Origin: Streptomyces guryensis
GTDB taxonomy: Bacteria > Actinomycetota > Actinomycetes > Streptomycetales > Streptomycetaceae
Assembly: GCF_021261325.1 (NCBI RefSeq)
Contig: NZ_JAJSBI010000017.1
Span: 145,012-209,011 of the forward strand
DNA: 64,000 nucleotides
Reading direction: 5' to 3'
In this document: positions 42,213-51,084 of the stretch, in pieces
Layout: each line of letters begins with the position of its first letter
Position numbering within the stretch: the first letter of the stretch is position 1
The notes under the pieces: model-generated
The model's database searches: none
Seen by the model: the letters and a program-made list of their open reading frames with translations, nothing else
Told to the model about the DNA's origin: nothing
Program-made: the position numbers and the translations under genes

Positions 42213-43139
42213 TCAGTGGCGGAGGGCGACCCCGCCGCGCAGCGCCCCGGCGGCCACCTCCGTCACCGCCTCGGCCACCGCCGCGAGCGCCGGGGAGTCC
42301 AGCTTCCACTGCTGCCAGTACAGCGGGACGTCGAGGAACCGGTCCGGAGCGAGATGCACCAGACGCCCGGCCCGCAGCAGCGGCTCGGCCTGCACCTCGG
42401 GCACCAGACCCCAGCCGAGGCCCGAGGCGACGGACTCGGCGAACCCCTCCGAGGTGGGCACGAAATGCCGCACCGGACTCGCGCCGCCCCTGCCGCGCCG
42501 CAGTCGGCGCACGAAGGCGTCCTGCAGGTCGTCGCTGCGGTCGAAGGCCACCGTCGGCGCCGTCGAAAGAGCCTCCCGCAACGGTCCGCCGAACTGCTCC
42601 CGGGCGAAGTCCGGTGCCGCGACCGGGACATAGCGCATCCGGCCCAGCGCGCGCACGCTGCAGCCCGTGACGGGCTCGGCGGACGACGTCACCGCCGCCA
42701 TCACCAGCCCTTCCCGCAGCAGCGACGCCGTACGGGTCTCGTCCTCGCGGCGCAGCTCGAAACAGAGCCGGGGCTCGTGCCGCACCCGCGTCAGCGCCGG
42801 CAGGAGCCAGGTGGCCAGCGAGTCGGCGTTCACCGCGATCGACACCCGGGTCGGCTCCCCGGCCCCGCTCATGCCGAGCTCGGCGCGCGCATCACGCTCC
42901 AGCCGCGCTAGCTGACGGGCGAACCGCACGACGACCTCGCCCGACTCCGTCGGCCGCACCGGCTTCGTGCGCATCAGCAGCACGCGGCCCGTGCGCTGCT
43001 CCAGCGCCTTCACCCGCTGGCTGACCGCTGACGGCGTCACATGCAGCGCAGCGGCCGCCGCGTCGAAGGTGCCCTCGTCCACCGCGGCCAGCAGCGTCCG
43101 CACCTGGTCCAGGGGCAGCTCCGTCAGCTCTGACTTCAT
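42213..43139 (-). CDS. lysG: LysR-family regulator of the LysE exporter (LysG/ArgP-type)
   Basis: 308 residues. The N-terminal HTH is DQVRTLLAAVDEGTFDAAAA with LHVTPSAVSQRVKALEQRTG. The C-terminal effector domain matches the ArgP/LysG branch (VNADSLATWLLPALTRV, HFVPTSEGFAESVASGLGWG). In this family lysine or arginine binding activates the divergent exporter gene. ATG 43139 has no ribosome site; TATCAT about 8 nt upstream of the ATG suggests a leaderless message. The divergent lysE gene starts 66 bp away, the classic arrangement. Symbol assigned by context and domain type. Confidence 0.87.
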   Translation of the reverse strand: MKSELTELPLDQVRTLLAAVDEGTFDAAAAALHVTPSAVSQRVKALEQRTGRVLLMRTKPVRPTESGEVVVRFARQLARLERDARAELGMSGAGEPTRVSIAVNADSLATWLLPALTRVRHEPRLCFELRREDETRTASLLREGLVMAAVTSSAEPVTGCSVRALGRMRYVPVAAPDFAREQFGGPLREALSTAPTVAFDRSDDLQDAFVRRLRRGRGGASPVRHFVPTSEGFAESVASGLGWGLVPEVQAEPLLRAGRLVHLAPDRFLDVPLYWQQWKLDSPALAAVAEAVTEVAAGALRGGVALRH

Positions 43140-43205
43140 ATTCGCTAATGATACGTAAGAATCTTTAGCTGTACGTGCAGTGATCGTCTCCGTAGCGTCG
43201 ATGCC
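43140..43205. promoter_or_regulatory. Divergent lysG/lysE control region, both messages probably leaderless
   Basis: 66 bp. Toward lysE, TAGCGT (43193-43198) lies 7 nt before the ATG; toward lysG, ATGATA (43148-43153, TATCAT on the minus strand) lies 8 nt before its ATG. Neither gene has a ribosome site. The A/T-rich centre would bind LysG. The -35 region for lysE (TGTACG) is poor, as expected for an activator-dependent promoter. Confidence 0.5.
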
Positions 43206-43820
43206 ATGACCCATGCTCTGACCGCCGCGGCCGCAGGCTTCGGCACCGGCCTCTCGCTCATCGTCGCCATCGGCGCCCAGAACGCCTTCGTCCTGCGCCA
43301 GGGGATCCGCCGCGACGCGGTCCTCGCCGTCGTCGGCATCTGCGCCCTGTCCGACGCCGTCCTCATCGCGCTCGGCGTCGGCGGGGTCGGCGCGGTGGTG
43401 GTGGCATGGCCGGGAGCGCTGACCGCGGTCGGCTGGATCGGCGGGGCCTTCCTGCTCTGCTACGGCGCCCTCGCCGCCCGCCGGGTGCTGAGGCCCGGCG
43501 GGGCCCTGCGGACCGAGGGGGAGACGACGGGCTCGCGCAGGCGGGCCGTGCTGACCTGTCTGGCGCTGACCTGGCTCAACCCGCATGTCTACCTCGACAC
43601 CGTGTTCCTGCTCGGCTCGCTCGCCGCCGACCGCGGCCCCCTGCGCTGGACGTTCGGCCTAGGTGCCGCCCTCGCCAGCCTGTGCTGGTTCGCCGCGCTC
43701 GGTTTCGGCGCCCGCGCGTTCGGCCGCTTCCTGGCCGGACCGGGCGCCTGGCGGATCCTGGACGGACTGGTCGCCGCGACCATGATCGCCCTCGGCGGCA
43801 TGCTCGTTGCGAGGGCGTGA
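43206..43820 (+). CDS. lysE: LysE/ArgO-type basic amino-acid exporter
   Basis: 204 residues, about five to six membrane helices. The N-terminus GTGLSLIVAIGAQNAFVLRQG is the LysE signature, and LTWLNPHVYLDTVFLLGSLA is the second conserved block. It would export lysine and/or arginine with proton exchange when these accumulate, for instance from peptides. It is divergent from the LysG-like activator and appears leaderless. Gene symbol by family match and neighbour. Confidence 0.9.
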   Translation: MTHALTAAAAGFGTGLSLIVAIGAQNAFVLRQGIRRDAVLAVVGICALSDAVLIALGVGGVGAVVVAWPGALTAVGWIGGAFLLCYGALAARRVLRPGGALRTEGETTGSRRRAVLTCLALTWLNPHVYLDTVFLLGSLAADRGPLRWTFGLGAALASLCWFAALGFGARAFGRFLAGPGAWRILDGLVAATMIALGGMLVARA

Positions 43821-43929
43821 ACGCCCGAGGTGCAGTCCACAAGCTGAGACCGTGCGTCCCGAACTCCCCGACGGTGCTGGGATAGTGAACCCCGGACCCC
43901 GAAAGATGTATCGAGCAACCAGGAAGCCC

Positions 43930-45228
43930 GTGGACACCAGCGAGAGCAGCACGGCACCGCAGACACCGGACCCGGTCGCGGTCGACCCGCCTCGGCGCGG
44001 CTGGCGCCGCTGGGCCATGGACACCCGCCCCCTGCGCATCCCGGCCTACCGTCGGCTGTGGTCCTCGACGATCGTCACGGCCGTCGGCAGCCAGCTCACC
44101 GCGGTCGCCGTGCCCAAGCAGATCTACGACATCACCGGCTCCTCCGCGTGGGTCGGCGCGGCGAGCCTCGCCGGGCTGGTGCCTCTGATCGTGTTCGCGC
44201 TGTGGGGTGGTGCGGTCGCCGACAGCATGGACCGCCGCAAACTCCTCCTGATCACCAACAGCGGTATAGCCGTCACCTCGCTGCTGTTCTGGCTGCAGGC
44301 CTTCACCGGGCTGGAGTCCGTGGCCGCGCTGATGGTGCTGCTCGCGATGCAGCAGGCGTTCTGGGGCCTGAACGCCCCCGCCCGCAACGCCTCCATAGCC
44401 CGCCTGGTCCCGGAGGGCCAGTTGCCCGCCGCCAACGCCCTCGGCTCGACGGTCATGCAGACCGGGCAGGTGGCCGGACCGCTGCTGGCCGGCGCCCTCA
44501 TCCCCGTCATCGGCCTGCCCGAGCTGTACCTGATCGACGCCCTCGCCCTCTGCGTCACGGTGTGGGCGGTCTACAGACTGCCCGCCCTGCCGCCCCTGGG
44601 CGAAGCGGCGGCGCGGCGCGCGGGCATGCGGGAGATAGCGGAGGGATTCCGCTACATCTCCCGGCACAAGGTGCTGCTGCTGTCCTTCCTCGCCGACATC
44701 ATCGCGATGGTCTTCGGCATGCCCCGTGCACTGTTCCCGCAACTGGCCGCCCAGACCTACCGCTCCTACGGCGAAGGGCTCGCCCTCGGCCTGCTGTTCG
44801 CGGCGATCCCCATCGGCGCGGTGCTCGGCGGGCTGTTCTCCGGCACGTTCTCCCGGGCCCGCCGGCACGGCTGGATGGTGATCGGCGCGGTCGTTGCCTG
44901 GGGCGCGGCGATCACCGGCTTCGGGCTGAGCGGCAACCTGTGGGTCGGGGCCGCGTTCCTGGCCCTGGCCGGGGTCGCCGACATGGTCTCGATGGTCTTC
45001 CGCGGCGCCATCCTGCTGTCCGCCGCCACCGACGAGATGCGCGGACGTATGCAGGGCGTGTTCACGGTCGTCGTCGCGGGCGGCCCGCGCCTGGCCGACG
45101 TCCTGCACGGTACCGCGGGCTCGGCCTTCGGCCCGCGCACGGCCGTCGCGGGCGGTGGCCTTCTCGTCGTCGCCGTGATGCTGACCCTGGCCGTCGCGGT
45201 GCCGGCACTGCGCCGCTACCGCGTCTGA
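43930..45228 (+). CDS. MFS exporter (EntS-like)
   Basis: 432 residues from GTG 43930, about 12 hydrophobic helices. Features are YRRLWSSTIVTAVGSQLTAV at the first helix, the MFS loop motif in GGAVADSMDRRKLLL, and LNAPARNASIARLVPEGQLP with GSTVMQTGQVAGPLLAGAL typical of EntS/drug-exporter types. It probably exports a siderophore or drug by proton antiport. The start is uncertain: AGGAAG lies only 3 nt before GTG 43930; ATG 43906 (MYRATRKP) is an alternative. It follows lysE by 109 bp and may be read from that promoter. Confidence 0.85.
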   Translation: MDTSESSTAPQTPDPVAVDPPRRGWRRWAMDTRPLRIPAYRRLWSSTIVTAVGSQLTAVAVPKQIYDITGSSAWVGAASLAGLVPLIVFALWGGAVADSMDRRKLLLITNSGIAVTSLLFWLQAFTGLESVAALMVLLAMQQAFWGLNAPARNASIARLVPEGQLPAANALGSTVMQTGQVAGPLLAGALIPVIGLPELYLIDALALCVTVWAVYRLPALPPLGEAAARRAGMREIAEGFRYISRHKVLLLSFLADIIAMVFGMPRALFPQLAAQTYRSYGEGLALGLLFAAIPIGAVLGGLFSGTFSRARRHGWMVIGAVVAWGAAITGFGLSGNLWVGAAFLALAGVADMVSMVFRGAILLSAATDEMRGRMQGVFTVVVAGGPRLADVLHGTAGSAFGPRTAVAGGGLLVVAVMLTLAVAVPALRRYRV

Positions 45229-45266
45229 CCGCGGGGCCCAGGGCGGTGCGATGCCACCGCCTCCTC

Positions 45267-45722
45267 CTAGAGCGCGCTGCGCCTGCGGCCCGCGTGCTGT
45301 TCCATGAGTCTGCCCCGGGTCATCTCCAGCCGGTGGGCGAGGATCTCCGCGACGCTGCGCACCAGCGCGAGTCCGAGCTGGGTGTCCTCCTCGCACAGCC
45401 GCAGCACCGCCGCCGCGTCGAACTCGTAGGCGCGGACGGGGCTGAAGGCCTCCGCGCCGAAGTCCCATTCGTGCGGCGGGAACAGCCAGGACCAGCCGAG
45501 CAGATCGCCCGAGCCGAGGCTCGCCACGGTCACCCGCTGCAGCGAGTTGACCCGCTGGTCGAGTGAGACCGCGCCCGAACGGATGACCCAGAAGCGGTCG
45601 GCCCTGCCGCCCGCCTCGAAGATCCGGGTGTCCTCCCGGAAGGAGACCTCCCGCGCGAGCGTCATCAGGCTCTGCCGCTGGGGCGGTGGGAGGGCGGTCA
45701 GCAGTTTTATCGCTTTGGTCAT
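45267..45722 (-). CDS. Cyclic-nucleotide-binding-domain protein
   Basis: 151 residues; a cNMP-binding beta-barrel (EDTRIFEAGGRADRFWVIRS, SLGSGDLLGWSWLFPPHEWD, YEFDAAAVLRLCEEDTQLGL) followed by a single helix (AEILAHRLEMTRGRLMEQ) but no HTH. It therefore resembles Crp/Fnr without DNA-binding domain, a stand-alone sensor or anti-partner. ATG 45722 follows GAGGAG by 9 nt; ATG 45773 lacks such a site. A strong terminator lies upstream, isolating it from the decarboxylase. Confidence 0.8.
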   Translation of the reverse strand: MTKAIKLLTALPPPQRQSLMTLAREVSFREDTRIFEAGGRADRFWVIRSGAVSLDQRVNSLQRVTVASLGSGDLLGWSWLFPPHEWDFGAEAFSPVRAYEFDAAAVLRLCEEDTQLGLALVRSVAEILAHRLEMTRGRLMEQHAGRRRSAL

Positions 45723-45846
45723 GACGCGGGGCTCCTCGCCGAGGATCGGTTTCGGTGCTTTCCCTACGCCCATTTCAGCCGTTGCCGGCGCTCTGAGCAC
45801 CTCGGCGGACAGCACTTCCGGCCGCGAACCCCGAAGGCATGAAAAA

Positions 45847-45878
45847 GCCCTGGCTGGACGGGGGAGACCAGCCAGGGC
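45847..45878 (-). terminator. Intrinsic terminator of the decarboxylase gene
   Basis: 11-bp perfect stem, GCCCTGGCTGG (45847-45857) with CCAGCCAGGGC (45868-45878), loop 10 nt. Read on the minus strand it is followed by a run of five Ts (45842-45846), a textbook rho-independent terminator, 113 nt after the decarboxylase stop. Confidence 0.85.
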
Positions 45879-45972
45879 CGTAAGCGGTGGCGTCGGAGGA
45901 CGGTACGGTCGACTCCGTCACCACGTATGAATGAACCGTAAACCATCTGCCGGTGTTTTGCTCACTCACAAC

Positions 45973-45988
45973 CCGGTCACGTGACCGG
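45973..45988. promoter_or_regulatory. 16-bp perfect palindrome
   Basis: CCGGTCACGTGACCGG, immediately after the decarboxylase stop. It has no loop, so it looks more like a protein-binding site (GTCACGTGAC core) than a hairpin. It is about 250 bp upstream of the cNMP-domain gene. Confidence 0.45.
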
Positions 45989-45990
45989 TT

Positions 45991-47477
45991 TCACTCCGCG
46001 GCCCCTTCACCGGCCGCCACGACCTTGATCGTCTCGAACTCCGGATCGCTGGGGTCCGGCAGGTACATCCCCGCCTCCAGACCGGTGCGCAGATACCGCA
46101 GCACGGGTTCGGTCAGCCGCTCGCCCGGCACGACGGCCGGGATCCCGGGCGGGTACGGCGTGACCATCTCCGCCGAGACGCGGCCGGCGGCATCCCGGGT
46201 CGGCACGTTCTCCGTGGGCCCGAAGAAGGCGTCCCGGGGCAGCCCGGCCTGGGTCATACGCAGCTCGGACGGCGACGGCACGTCCACCCGGGGGCCCGGT
46301 CCGAGTCCCGGCGCGGCGCGGGCCAGGTCCTTGAGCGCGGCGAGCAGTTCGCCGGTCGTCTGCCGGTCGTCGCCGTGGGTGATCTGCGCGCCGATGCGGC
46401 GGTGGTCCACCAGATGGGCGTCCAGGCCGCGCTGCTCCCGCAGCCAGTCCGCCGCCCGGAACCCCGTGACGCCGAGCCCCCCGATGTCGATGATCACGGG
46501 CAGCGGGTCGAAGTCGTCGGCCAGACCCGGACCGCAGAAGTCCTCCCGGCCCTGGACGTGCATCCCGTCGATCTCCTCGACCGCGGCACGGACCTCGGCC
46601 GCGAGATCCAGCGCGGCACCCATCAGCTCCGTCCCGTGCAGGGCCATCTGGCGGCGCCAGCCGTCGAGTCCGGCGTAGGTCAGTACCGAGGGGCTGGTGC
46701 TGCCCAGCAGATCGGCCCGCATCTTCAGCAGCTCCGGCGGCACGAGGTCGCCGCGGAGGTGGAAGACGGAGCCCTGCTCCAGCCCGCTGCCCATCTTGTG
46801 GATGCTCGTCACACAGATGTCGGCGCCCGCGTCCATCGCCCACGTCGGCAGGTCGGGATGGAACGGCAGATGGGCGCCCCAGGCCTCGTCAACGACCAGG
46901 GGAACGGAGCGCCGGTGGCAGACCTCGGCGATCGCCCGCAGCTCGGCGCAACTGCCGTACGGCGTAGGGCTGGTGACCAGCGCGCCCTTCGCGTCGGGAT
47001 GAGCGTGGAAAGCCGCCTCGAAGCCCTCCGCGGCCGGAGGATGCGCGAGGTGGCGCCGGGCGTCCCAGCGCGGCTCGACCCAGACGGGCTTGATGCCGGA
47101 CAGGATCAGCCCCGACACGACCGACTTGTGGGCGTCCCGGCCGATCAGCAGCTTCTCGTGCGGCCCCGCGACGGACAGCATCGCCGCCTGACCGACAGCG
47201 AACTGCCGCACGTGGTGAAGAACGTGTGCTCGGCGTGCACGGCATCGGCCATCAGCTCCTCGGCACGGACCAGCACCCGCCCCCGGGTGAGCCGGTCGTC
47301 CAGCCCGCCCGAGGCCAGTACGTCACCCAGGAAGACCGCGTCACCCAGCACCTCCCGTACGGCGGGGTCGGCACCGCGGGCCTGCTTGTGGCCCGGCGGG
47401 GTGAACCCCAACCGCCCGCGGCGGTGGTATTCGACCAGGGCTTCCAGAACGGGCGCTCGGCTGTGATCGGCTGTCAT
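45991..47477 (-). pseudogene. Orn/Lys/Arg decarboxylase family enzyme, frameshifted
   Basis: A PLP fold-type I enzyme of about 495 residues split by one missing base near 47188. The first frame runs MTADHSRAPVLEALVEYH, LGFTPPGHKQARG to TFFTTCGSSLSV; the second continues AAMLSVAGPHEKLLIGRDAH. It then reaches the PLP lysine in VTSIHKMGSGLEQGSVF and ends near 45991. The conserved text meets exactly at V-(K)-A-A-M, so a single nucleotide was lost. It would make cadaverine, putrescine or agmatine from basic amino acids. Either a recent null allele or a sequencing error. Terminator at 45847-45878. Confidence 0.82.
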
Positions 47478-47558
47478 GCGCACCCGGGTTCCCGGCATCC
47501 GGCACCGCCAATCGGGCGCACCACGAGCCGTCGGGGCGGACGCCGTCCGTCACTCGTG

Positions 47559-47771
47559 TCAGCCGGTCCTGCCCGGGGTGAGGATCTCGTCCAGCACCCT
47601 GAGGACGGCTTCGTAGGCCAGCGTCCGTACGGCGGCCTCGCGCGCCGCCTCCGGATCGTTCGCCCGCAGTCCCTCGCCCCGCTCCCGCCACTGGCGCTTC
47701 TCCTGCTGCGCGCAGGCCCGCGCGCGCCGGATGCGCCGCAGCAGCTCGTCTGAGTCCACGACATCGGTCAT
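47559..47771 (-). CDS. Small Arg-rich helical protein
   Basis: 70 residues, almost fully helical and charged (ELLRRIRRARACAQQEKRQW, AREAAVRTLAYEAVLRVLDE). No domain recognised. ATG 47771 is the best start (MTDVVDSDE...). It sits between the decarboxylase start and the anti-sigma-like ATPase, without clear partners. Its length, codon bias and clean frame support a real gene; the function is unknown. Confidence 0.6.
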   Translation of the reverse strand: MTDVVDSDELLRRIRRARACAQQEKRQWRERGEGLRANDPEAAREAAVRTLAYEAVLRVLDEILTPGRTG

Positions 47772-47972
47772 GACATCCGCGTACCCCCGTTGCGCGCCAA
47801 GATGGCCCGGCCGGTACTTCGGACCGAGAGGTTTGGCAGCGCCCGCACAGGTGAGCCGATTGAGGAGACCTGCGGTGCTCGCGCGGCGGAGGCGGAATCG
47901 CTGCGAACGAGCGGGGGAAAGCCGTGCCGAAGGGCCCTGCCCGGAGAGCGGCGGCCGCGGGTGCGGCCGGGT

Positions 47973-48003
47973 CCGGCCTCCCTCCCCCGCGCAAGGAGGC
48001 CGG
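47973..48003 (+). promoter_or_regulatory. Leader hairpin before the anti-sigma-like ATPase
   Basis: CCGGCCTCC (47973-47981) pairs with GGAGGCCGG (47995-48003), loop 13 nt, followed by TTCTTC, 26 nt before the ATG at 48030. It could be a terminator or attenuator in the 258-bp gap (47772-48029), which otherwise shows no gene. Confidence 0.4.
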
Positions 48004-48029
48004 TTCTTCACCGATCAGGGAGCCAGGCG

Positions 48030-48473
48030 ATGTGCGAGGAGCACGGGACCGAATCCGCCCTCGGGCGACTGGGGGCACAGCGGACCGGACCGCCGCGGTC
48101 GTGCAAACCGGCCGAGGCGCGCAGGGCGGTCGAGCGGGCGGTGACCGAACGCTGCCGGGCCACCCGCACACACTGCGACCAGGAGGCCCTGGGGGACGCC
48201 CTGCTCGTCGTCACCGAGCTGACGACCAACGCGATCCTGCACGGCGGCGGCGTCACGGACTTCCGCGTCGACGTCCTCGGCACGGGAGTGCGCGTCTCGG
48301 TGAGCGACCGCAGTGATCGACTGCCCGTGACCAGGCGGCCCGCGGATCCACGGCGCCGGCAGCGCGTCGGCGGCCACGGCTGGCCCATCGTCTGCCGGCT
48401 GGCCCGCGACGTGCGCGTGTCCCAGCTGCCCGCCGGCGGCAAGTGCATCACCGCGGTGGTCGCCTTCCGCTGA
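48030..48473 (+). CDS. Anti-sigma-type ATP-binding protein (HATPase_c_2)
   Basis: 147 residues. The Bergerat ATP fold of RsbW/SpoIIAB relatives has its N-box in VVTELTTNAILHGGG and its G-boxes in VSVSDRSDRLPV and GGHGWPIVCRLA. Such proteins hold a SigB-type sigma factor or phosphorylate an antagonist. ATG 48030 follows AGGGAG. It lies 177 bp before a SigB/SigF-type sigma gene on the same strand, so it is a natural partner for it, although Streptomyces has many such ATPases. Confidence 0.85.
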   Translation: MCEEHGTESALGRLGAQRTGPPRSCKPAEARRAVERAVTERCRATRTHCDQEALGDALLVVTELTTNAILHGGGVTDFRVDVLGTGVRVSVSDRSDRLPVTRRPADPRRRQRVGGHGWPIVCRLARDVRVSQLPAGGKCITAVVAFR

Positions 48474-48495
48474 ACGCCCTCCCCAGGGCGGCGGC

Positions 48496-48520
48496 GTTTG
48501 TTCCCGCGAGGCCAGGGCAT
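48496..48520 (+). promoter_or_regulatory. Candidate SigB-type promoter of the sigma gene
   Basis: GTTT (48496-48499), 15-nt spacer, GGGCAT (48515-48520): close to the SigB-family pattern GTTT-N14-16-GGGTAT. It would start transcription about 120 bp before the sigma factor gene at 48651, allowing autoregulation. One base of the -10 departs from consensus. Confidence 0.4.
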
Positions 48521-48650
48521 ACGGATGTTCGTGCTTCGGACCGGAGGCGCGCCAGCGGGAGCGACATGGCTGCCCAGGGCCCTCCAGTCGGTCCGGGCGG
48601 CGGCCTTCCCGCGGTAAGTCCCTGAAACCCTCGTTCAGGAGCGAATCCGC

Positions 48651-49499
48651 ATGCTCATCGAGATGTCGAAAAGCACTTCCGGCACGCAGGCCCGGACGAC
48701 CACCCCGACCCGGCGGCACGACGACGCCCCCGACACGGCGGACCTCTTCGCCCGCCTCGCCACCCTGGAGAACGGCCCCGAGCGGGAGGCGGTCCGCGAC
48801 CAACTCGTCACCGCCTGGCTGCCCATGGCCCACCGGATCGCCGGCCGGTTCCGCGACCGCGGGGAGTCCGTCGAGGATCTCCGCCAGGTCGCGGCACTCG
48901 GCCTGGTCAAGGCGATCGACCGGTACGCCCCGGAGCGGGGAGCCTTCGAGAGCTACGCCGTGCCCACCATCACCGGCGAGGTGAAGCGGCACTTCCGGGA
49001 CCGGATGTGGGCGCTCAGGGTGCCCCGCCGGATCCAGGAACTCCGCAACAAGGTGCGGGTGGCCCGCCGCGAACTGACCCAGACCCCGGGCAGCCCCGAA
49101 CCCTCCACCGCCGACATCGCCGCCCACACCGGACTCACCGAGGACGAGGTGAACTCCGGTCTGGAAGCCCTCGAAAGCTTCAGCACGCTGTCCCTGGACG
49201 CCGAACTCTCGGGTGACCAGGACGGCTACAGCCTCGCGGACACCCTCGGCACGGCGGACTCCGCGTACGACGTCGTCATCGACCGCGAGTCCGCCAAGGA
49301 AAGTCTGCGCCGCCTGCCCGAACGCGAGCGCGCCATCCTCTACCTGCGCTACTTCGAGGACATGACGCAGAGCCGGATCGCCGACCGGTTCGGCATCTCC
49401 CAGATGCATGTCTCCCGCCTCATCAGCCGCAGCTGCGCACGGGTGCGGGCCGAGGCACTGGGGCAGTCGTCCGGCGACGGACGGGCGGCCGCGGCATGA
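48651..49499 (+). CDS. SigB/SigF-family sigma factor
   Basis: 282 residues with regions 2, 3 and 4. Region 2 is LVTAWLPMAHRIAGRFRDRG to VEDLRQVAALGLVKAIDRYA and RGAFESYAVPTITGEVKRHF. Region 3 contains VPRRIQELRNKV and PSTADIAAHTGLTEDEV; region 4 is LPERERAILYLRYFEDMTQS with ADRFGISQMHVSRLISRS. This is the stress/development sigma group of actinomycetes. ATG 48651 follows AGGAG. It is preceded by an anti-sigma-type ATPase and followed by DUF5133 and DUF1206 genes, which may be part of its operon. Confidence 0.92.
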   Translation: MLIEMSKSTSGTQARTTTPTRRHDDAPDTADLFARLATLENGPEREAVRDQLVTAWLPMAHRIAGRFRDRGESVEDLRQVAALGLVKAIDRYAPERGAFESYAVPTITGEVKRHFRDRMWALRVPRRIQELRNKVRVARRELTQTPGSPEPSTADIAAHTGLTEDEVNSGLEALESFSTLSLDAELSGDQDGYSLADTLGTADSAYDVVIDRESAKESLRRLPERERAILYLRYFEDMTQSRIADRFGISQMHVSRLISRSCARVRAEALGQSSGDGRAAAA

Positions 49500-49528
49500 G
49501 CGGGCCGGAGCGACCGAGGAGGAGGCCG

Positions 49529-49762
49529 ATGCTGATCCCTCATCCCGCCGTCCTGCGAAGGCTTGTCGAGGAGTACGAGACCGCCCTGGCCGAGGAGGCC
49601 GAGCTGGGCGGCCGGGCGAGTCCACGGGTCCAGGACCTGGCCTACACCCTGTGCGTCTCGACCGGCACCCGGAACGTCGTACGGGCGCTGGAAGCCGCAC
49701 ACCGGCTGCTCGCGGCCACACCCGCGGCACGGCCGGAGGCACCGGAGATCGGAATCCGATGA
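49529..49762 (+). CDS. DUF5133 protein
   Basis: 77 residues (LIPHPAVLRRLVEEYETALA, LAYTLCVSTGTRNVVRALEA) matching DUF5133, a small Streptomyces family of unknown function that often sits beside stress sigma factors. GAGGAGG precedes ATG 49529; an earlier start at 49496 would overlap the sigma stop. Its own stop overlaps the next ATG (ATGA), so it is coupled to the DUF1206 gene. Confidence 0.8.
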   Translation: MLIPHPAVLRRLVEEYETALAEEAELGGRASPRVQDLAYTLCVSTGTRNVVRALEAAHRLLAATPAARPEAPEIGIR

Positions 49763-50616
49763 CAGCGACAGGACACGGGGCGGCGCAGGGCGCCGGGACG
49801 GGCGGCGTCCGGGTGGCCGAGCGGGCGGCGCGCGGCACGGTCACCGAGGGCGCCGCCCGGGCCGGGCTTGCCGCACGCGGCGTCATCTACCTGCTCGTCG
49901 GCGTTCTGGCGCTGCAGATCGCCTTCGGCGCCGGCAACCGGCAGGCGGACCGCGGCGGCGCCCTCGACACGCTCGCCGGGCAGCCGTTCGGCACCGTCCT
50001 GCTGTGGGCGCTCGGTCTGGGGCTGGCCGGAATGGCGGTGTGGCGGCTGTCGGAGGCCGCCTTCGGCTCGGTCGGGCCGGACGGCCGTACGCCACGAAAG
50101 CGGCTGCTCGCGGTCGCCCGCTGCGTCTTCTACGTGGTGGTCGCCTACTCGGTGCTGACGTTCGCGGCAGGTCCGCACGGCGGCGGCAGCGGATCGAGTG
50201 ACGTGCAGTCCCGCGACGTCACGGCCAGGGCCCTGGACCTGCCCGCCGGGCAGTGGCTCGTGGGAGCGGCCGGGGCCAGCGTGATCGTCGCGGGCGTCTG
50301 GATCACCGTGGGCGCGGTACGGCGCGACTACCACGACCTGCTCAAGCTCGGCGAGATGTCCCCCTGGACCCGGCGGCTGGTGGACGTCACCGGTGTGGCC
50401 GGCGGTGCGGCGCGCGGCCTGGTGTTCGCCGCCGCGGGAACGTTCGCCGTGCGCGCCGCGGTCGACTACGACCCGAACCGGGCAAAGGGGCTCGACGACA
50501 CCCTGCGCTCGTTCGCCCACACTCCGCTCGGTCCGTCACTGCTCGCCTGCGTCGCGGCCGGTCTCGCACTGTTCGGGCTGTTCTCGTTCGCCCTGGCCCG
50601 CTGGCGCAGGGTCTGA
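49759..50616 (+). CDS. DUF1206 membrane protein
   Basis: 285 residues with about six hydrophobic segments in three similar pairs (ARGVIYLLVGVLALQIAFGA, RCVFYVVVAYSVLTFA, ARGLVFAAAGTFAVRAAVDY). This three-fold repeat with R-G/x-Y starts is the DUF1206 pattern. Function unknown; it is frequently part of stress regulons. Coupled to DUF5133 by a 4-nt overlap. Confidence 0.85.
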   Translation: MTATGHGAAQGAGTGGVRVAERAARGTVTEGAARAGLAARGVIYLLVGVLALQIAFGAGNRQADRGGALDTLAGQPFGTVLLWALGLGLAGMAVWRLSEAAFGSVGPDGRTPRKRLLAVARCVFYVVVAYSVLTFAAGPHGGGSGSSDVQSRDVTARALDLPAGQWLVGAAGASVIVAGVWITVGAVRRDYHDLLKLGEMSPWTRRLVDVTGVAGGAARGLVFAAAGTFAVRAAVDYDPNRAKGLDDTLRSFAHTPLGPSLLACVAAGLALFGLFSFALARWRRV

Positions 50617-50644
50617 CACGCGCCACACGGGGAACACGGACCGG

Positions 50645-51076
50645 ATGAGCGAATCCGACTTTCCTCCGGAGCACCGGCCCGTCGACCTCTACCTCGGCCT
50701 CCTGCGCACCCGGATGGACACGGAGGACTACCGGCAGCTGCTGGGCGTGGTCGAACCGGTCCTGCGGGCGATCGAGGAACAGCGCATGCCCCCCGTGGAC
50801 TTCGCACTCGGCGGGGAGCAGGGGGAGGGGTTGTCCCAGGAGGTCCGCGACGAGGCCGCCCTGGTCATCGCCGCCGCCGTCACCGGGCGGCTGGACAACG
50901 AGGTCGTCGAGATCGACCTCGAAGGGAGCGGCCCGATCAGAGTGATCACCGACGCGGACACCGCTGCCGACCCGGTGCGGCTGGGCGAGATCGCCGACTA
51001 CATCCGGGAACGGCACCGCCAGGACGAGGAGCTGCGCGGCATCGCCGAGGTGAGTGATCTGCCCACCGACTTCTGA
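50645..51076 (+). CDS. Uncharacterised acidic protein
   Basis: 143 residues, soluble and acidic (DEAALVIAAAVTGRLDNEVV, GEIADYIRERHRQDEELRGI). No known domain recognised. The ATG 50645 is 28 bp after the DUF1206 stop, so it may close the sigma operon. Convergent with the FUSC gene, stops 9 bp apart. Confidence 0.7.
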   Translation: MSESDFPPEHRPVDLYLGLLRTRMDTEDYRQLLGVVEPVLRAIEEQRMPPVDFALGGEQGEGLSQEVRDEAALVIAAAVTGRLDNEVVEIDLEGSGPIRVITDADTAADPVRLGEIADYIRERHRQDEELRGIAEVSDLPTDF

Positions 51077-51084
51077 GGGCGGAC

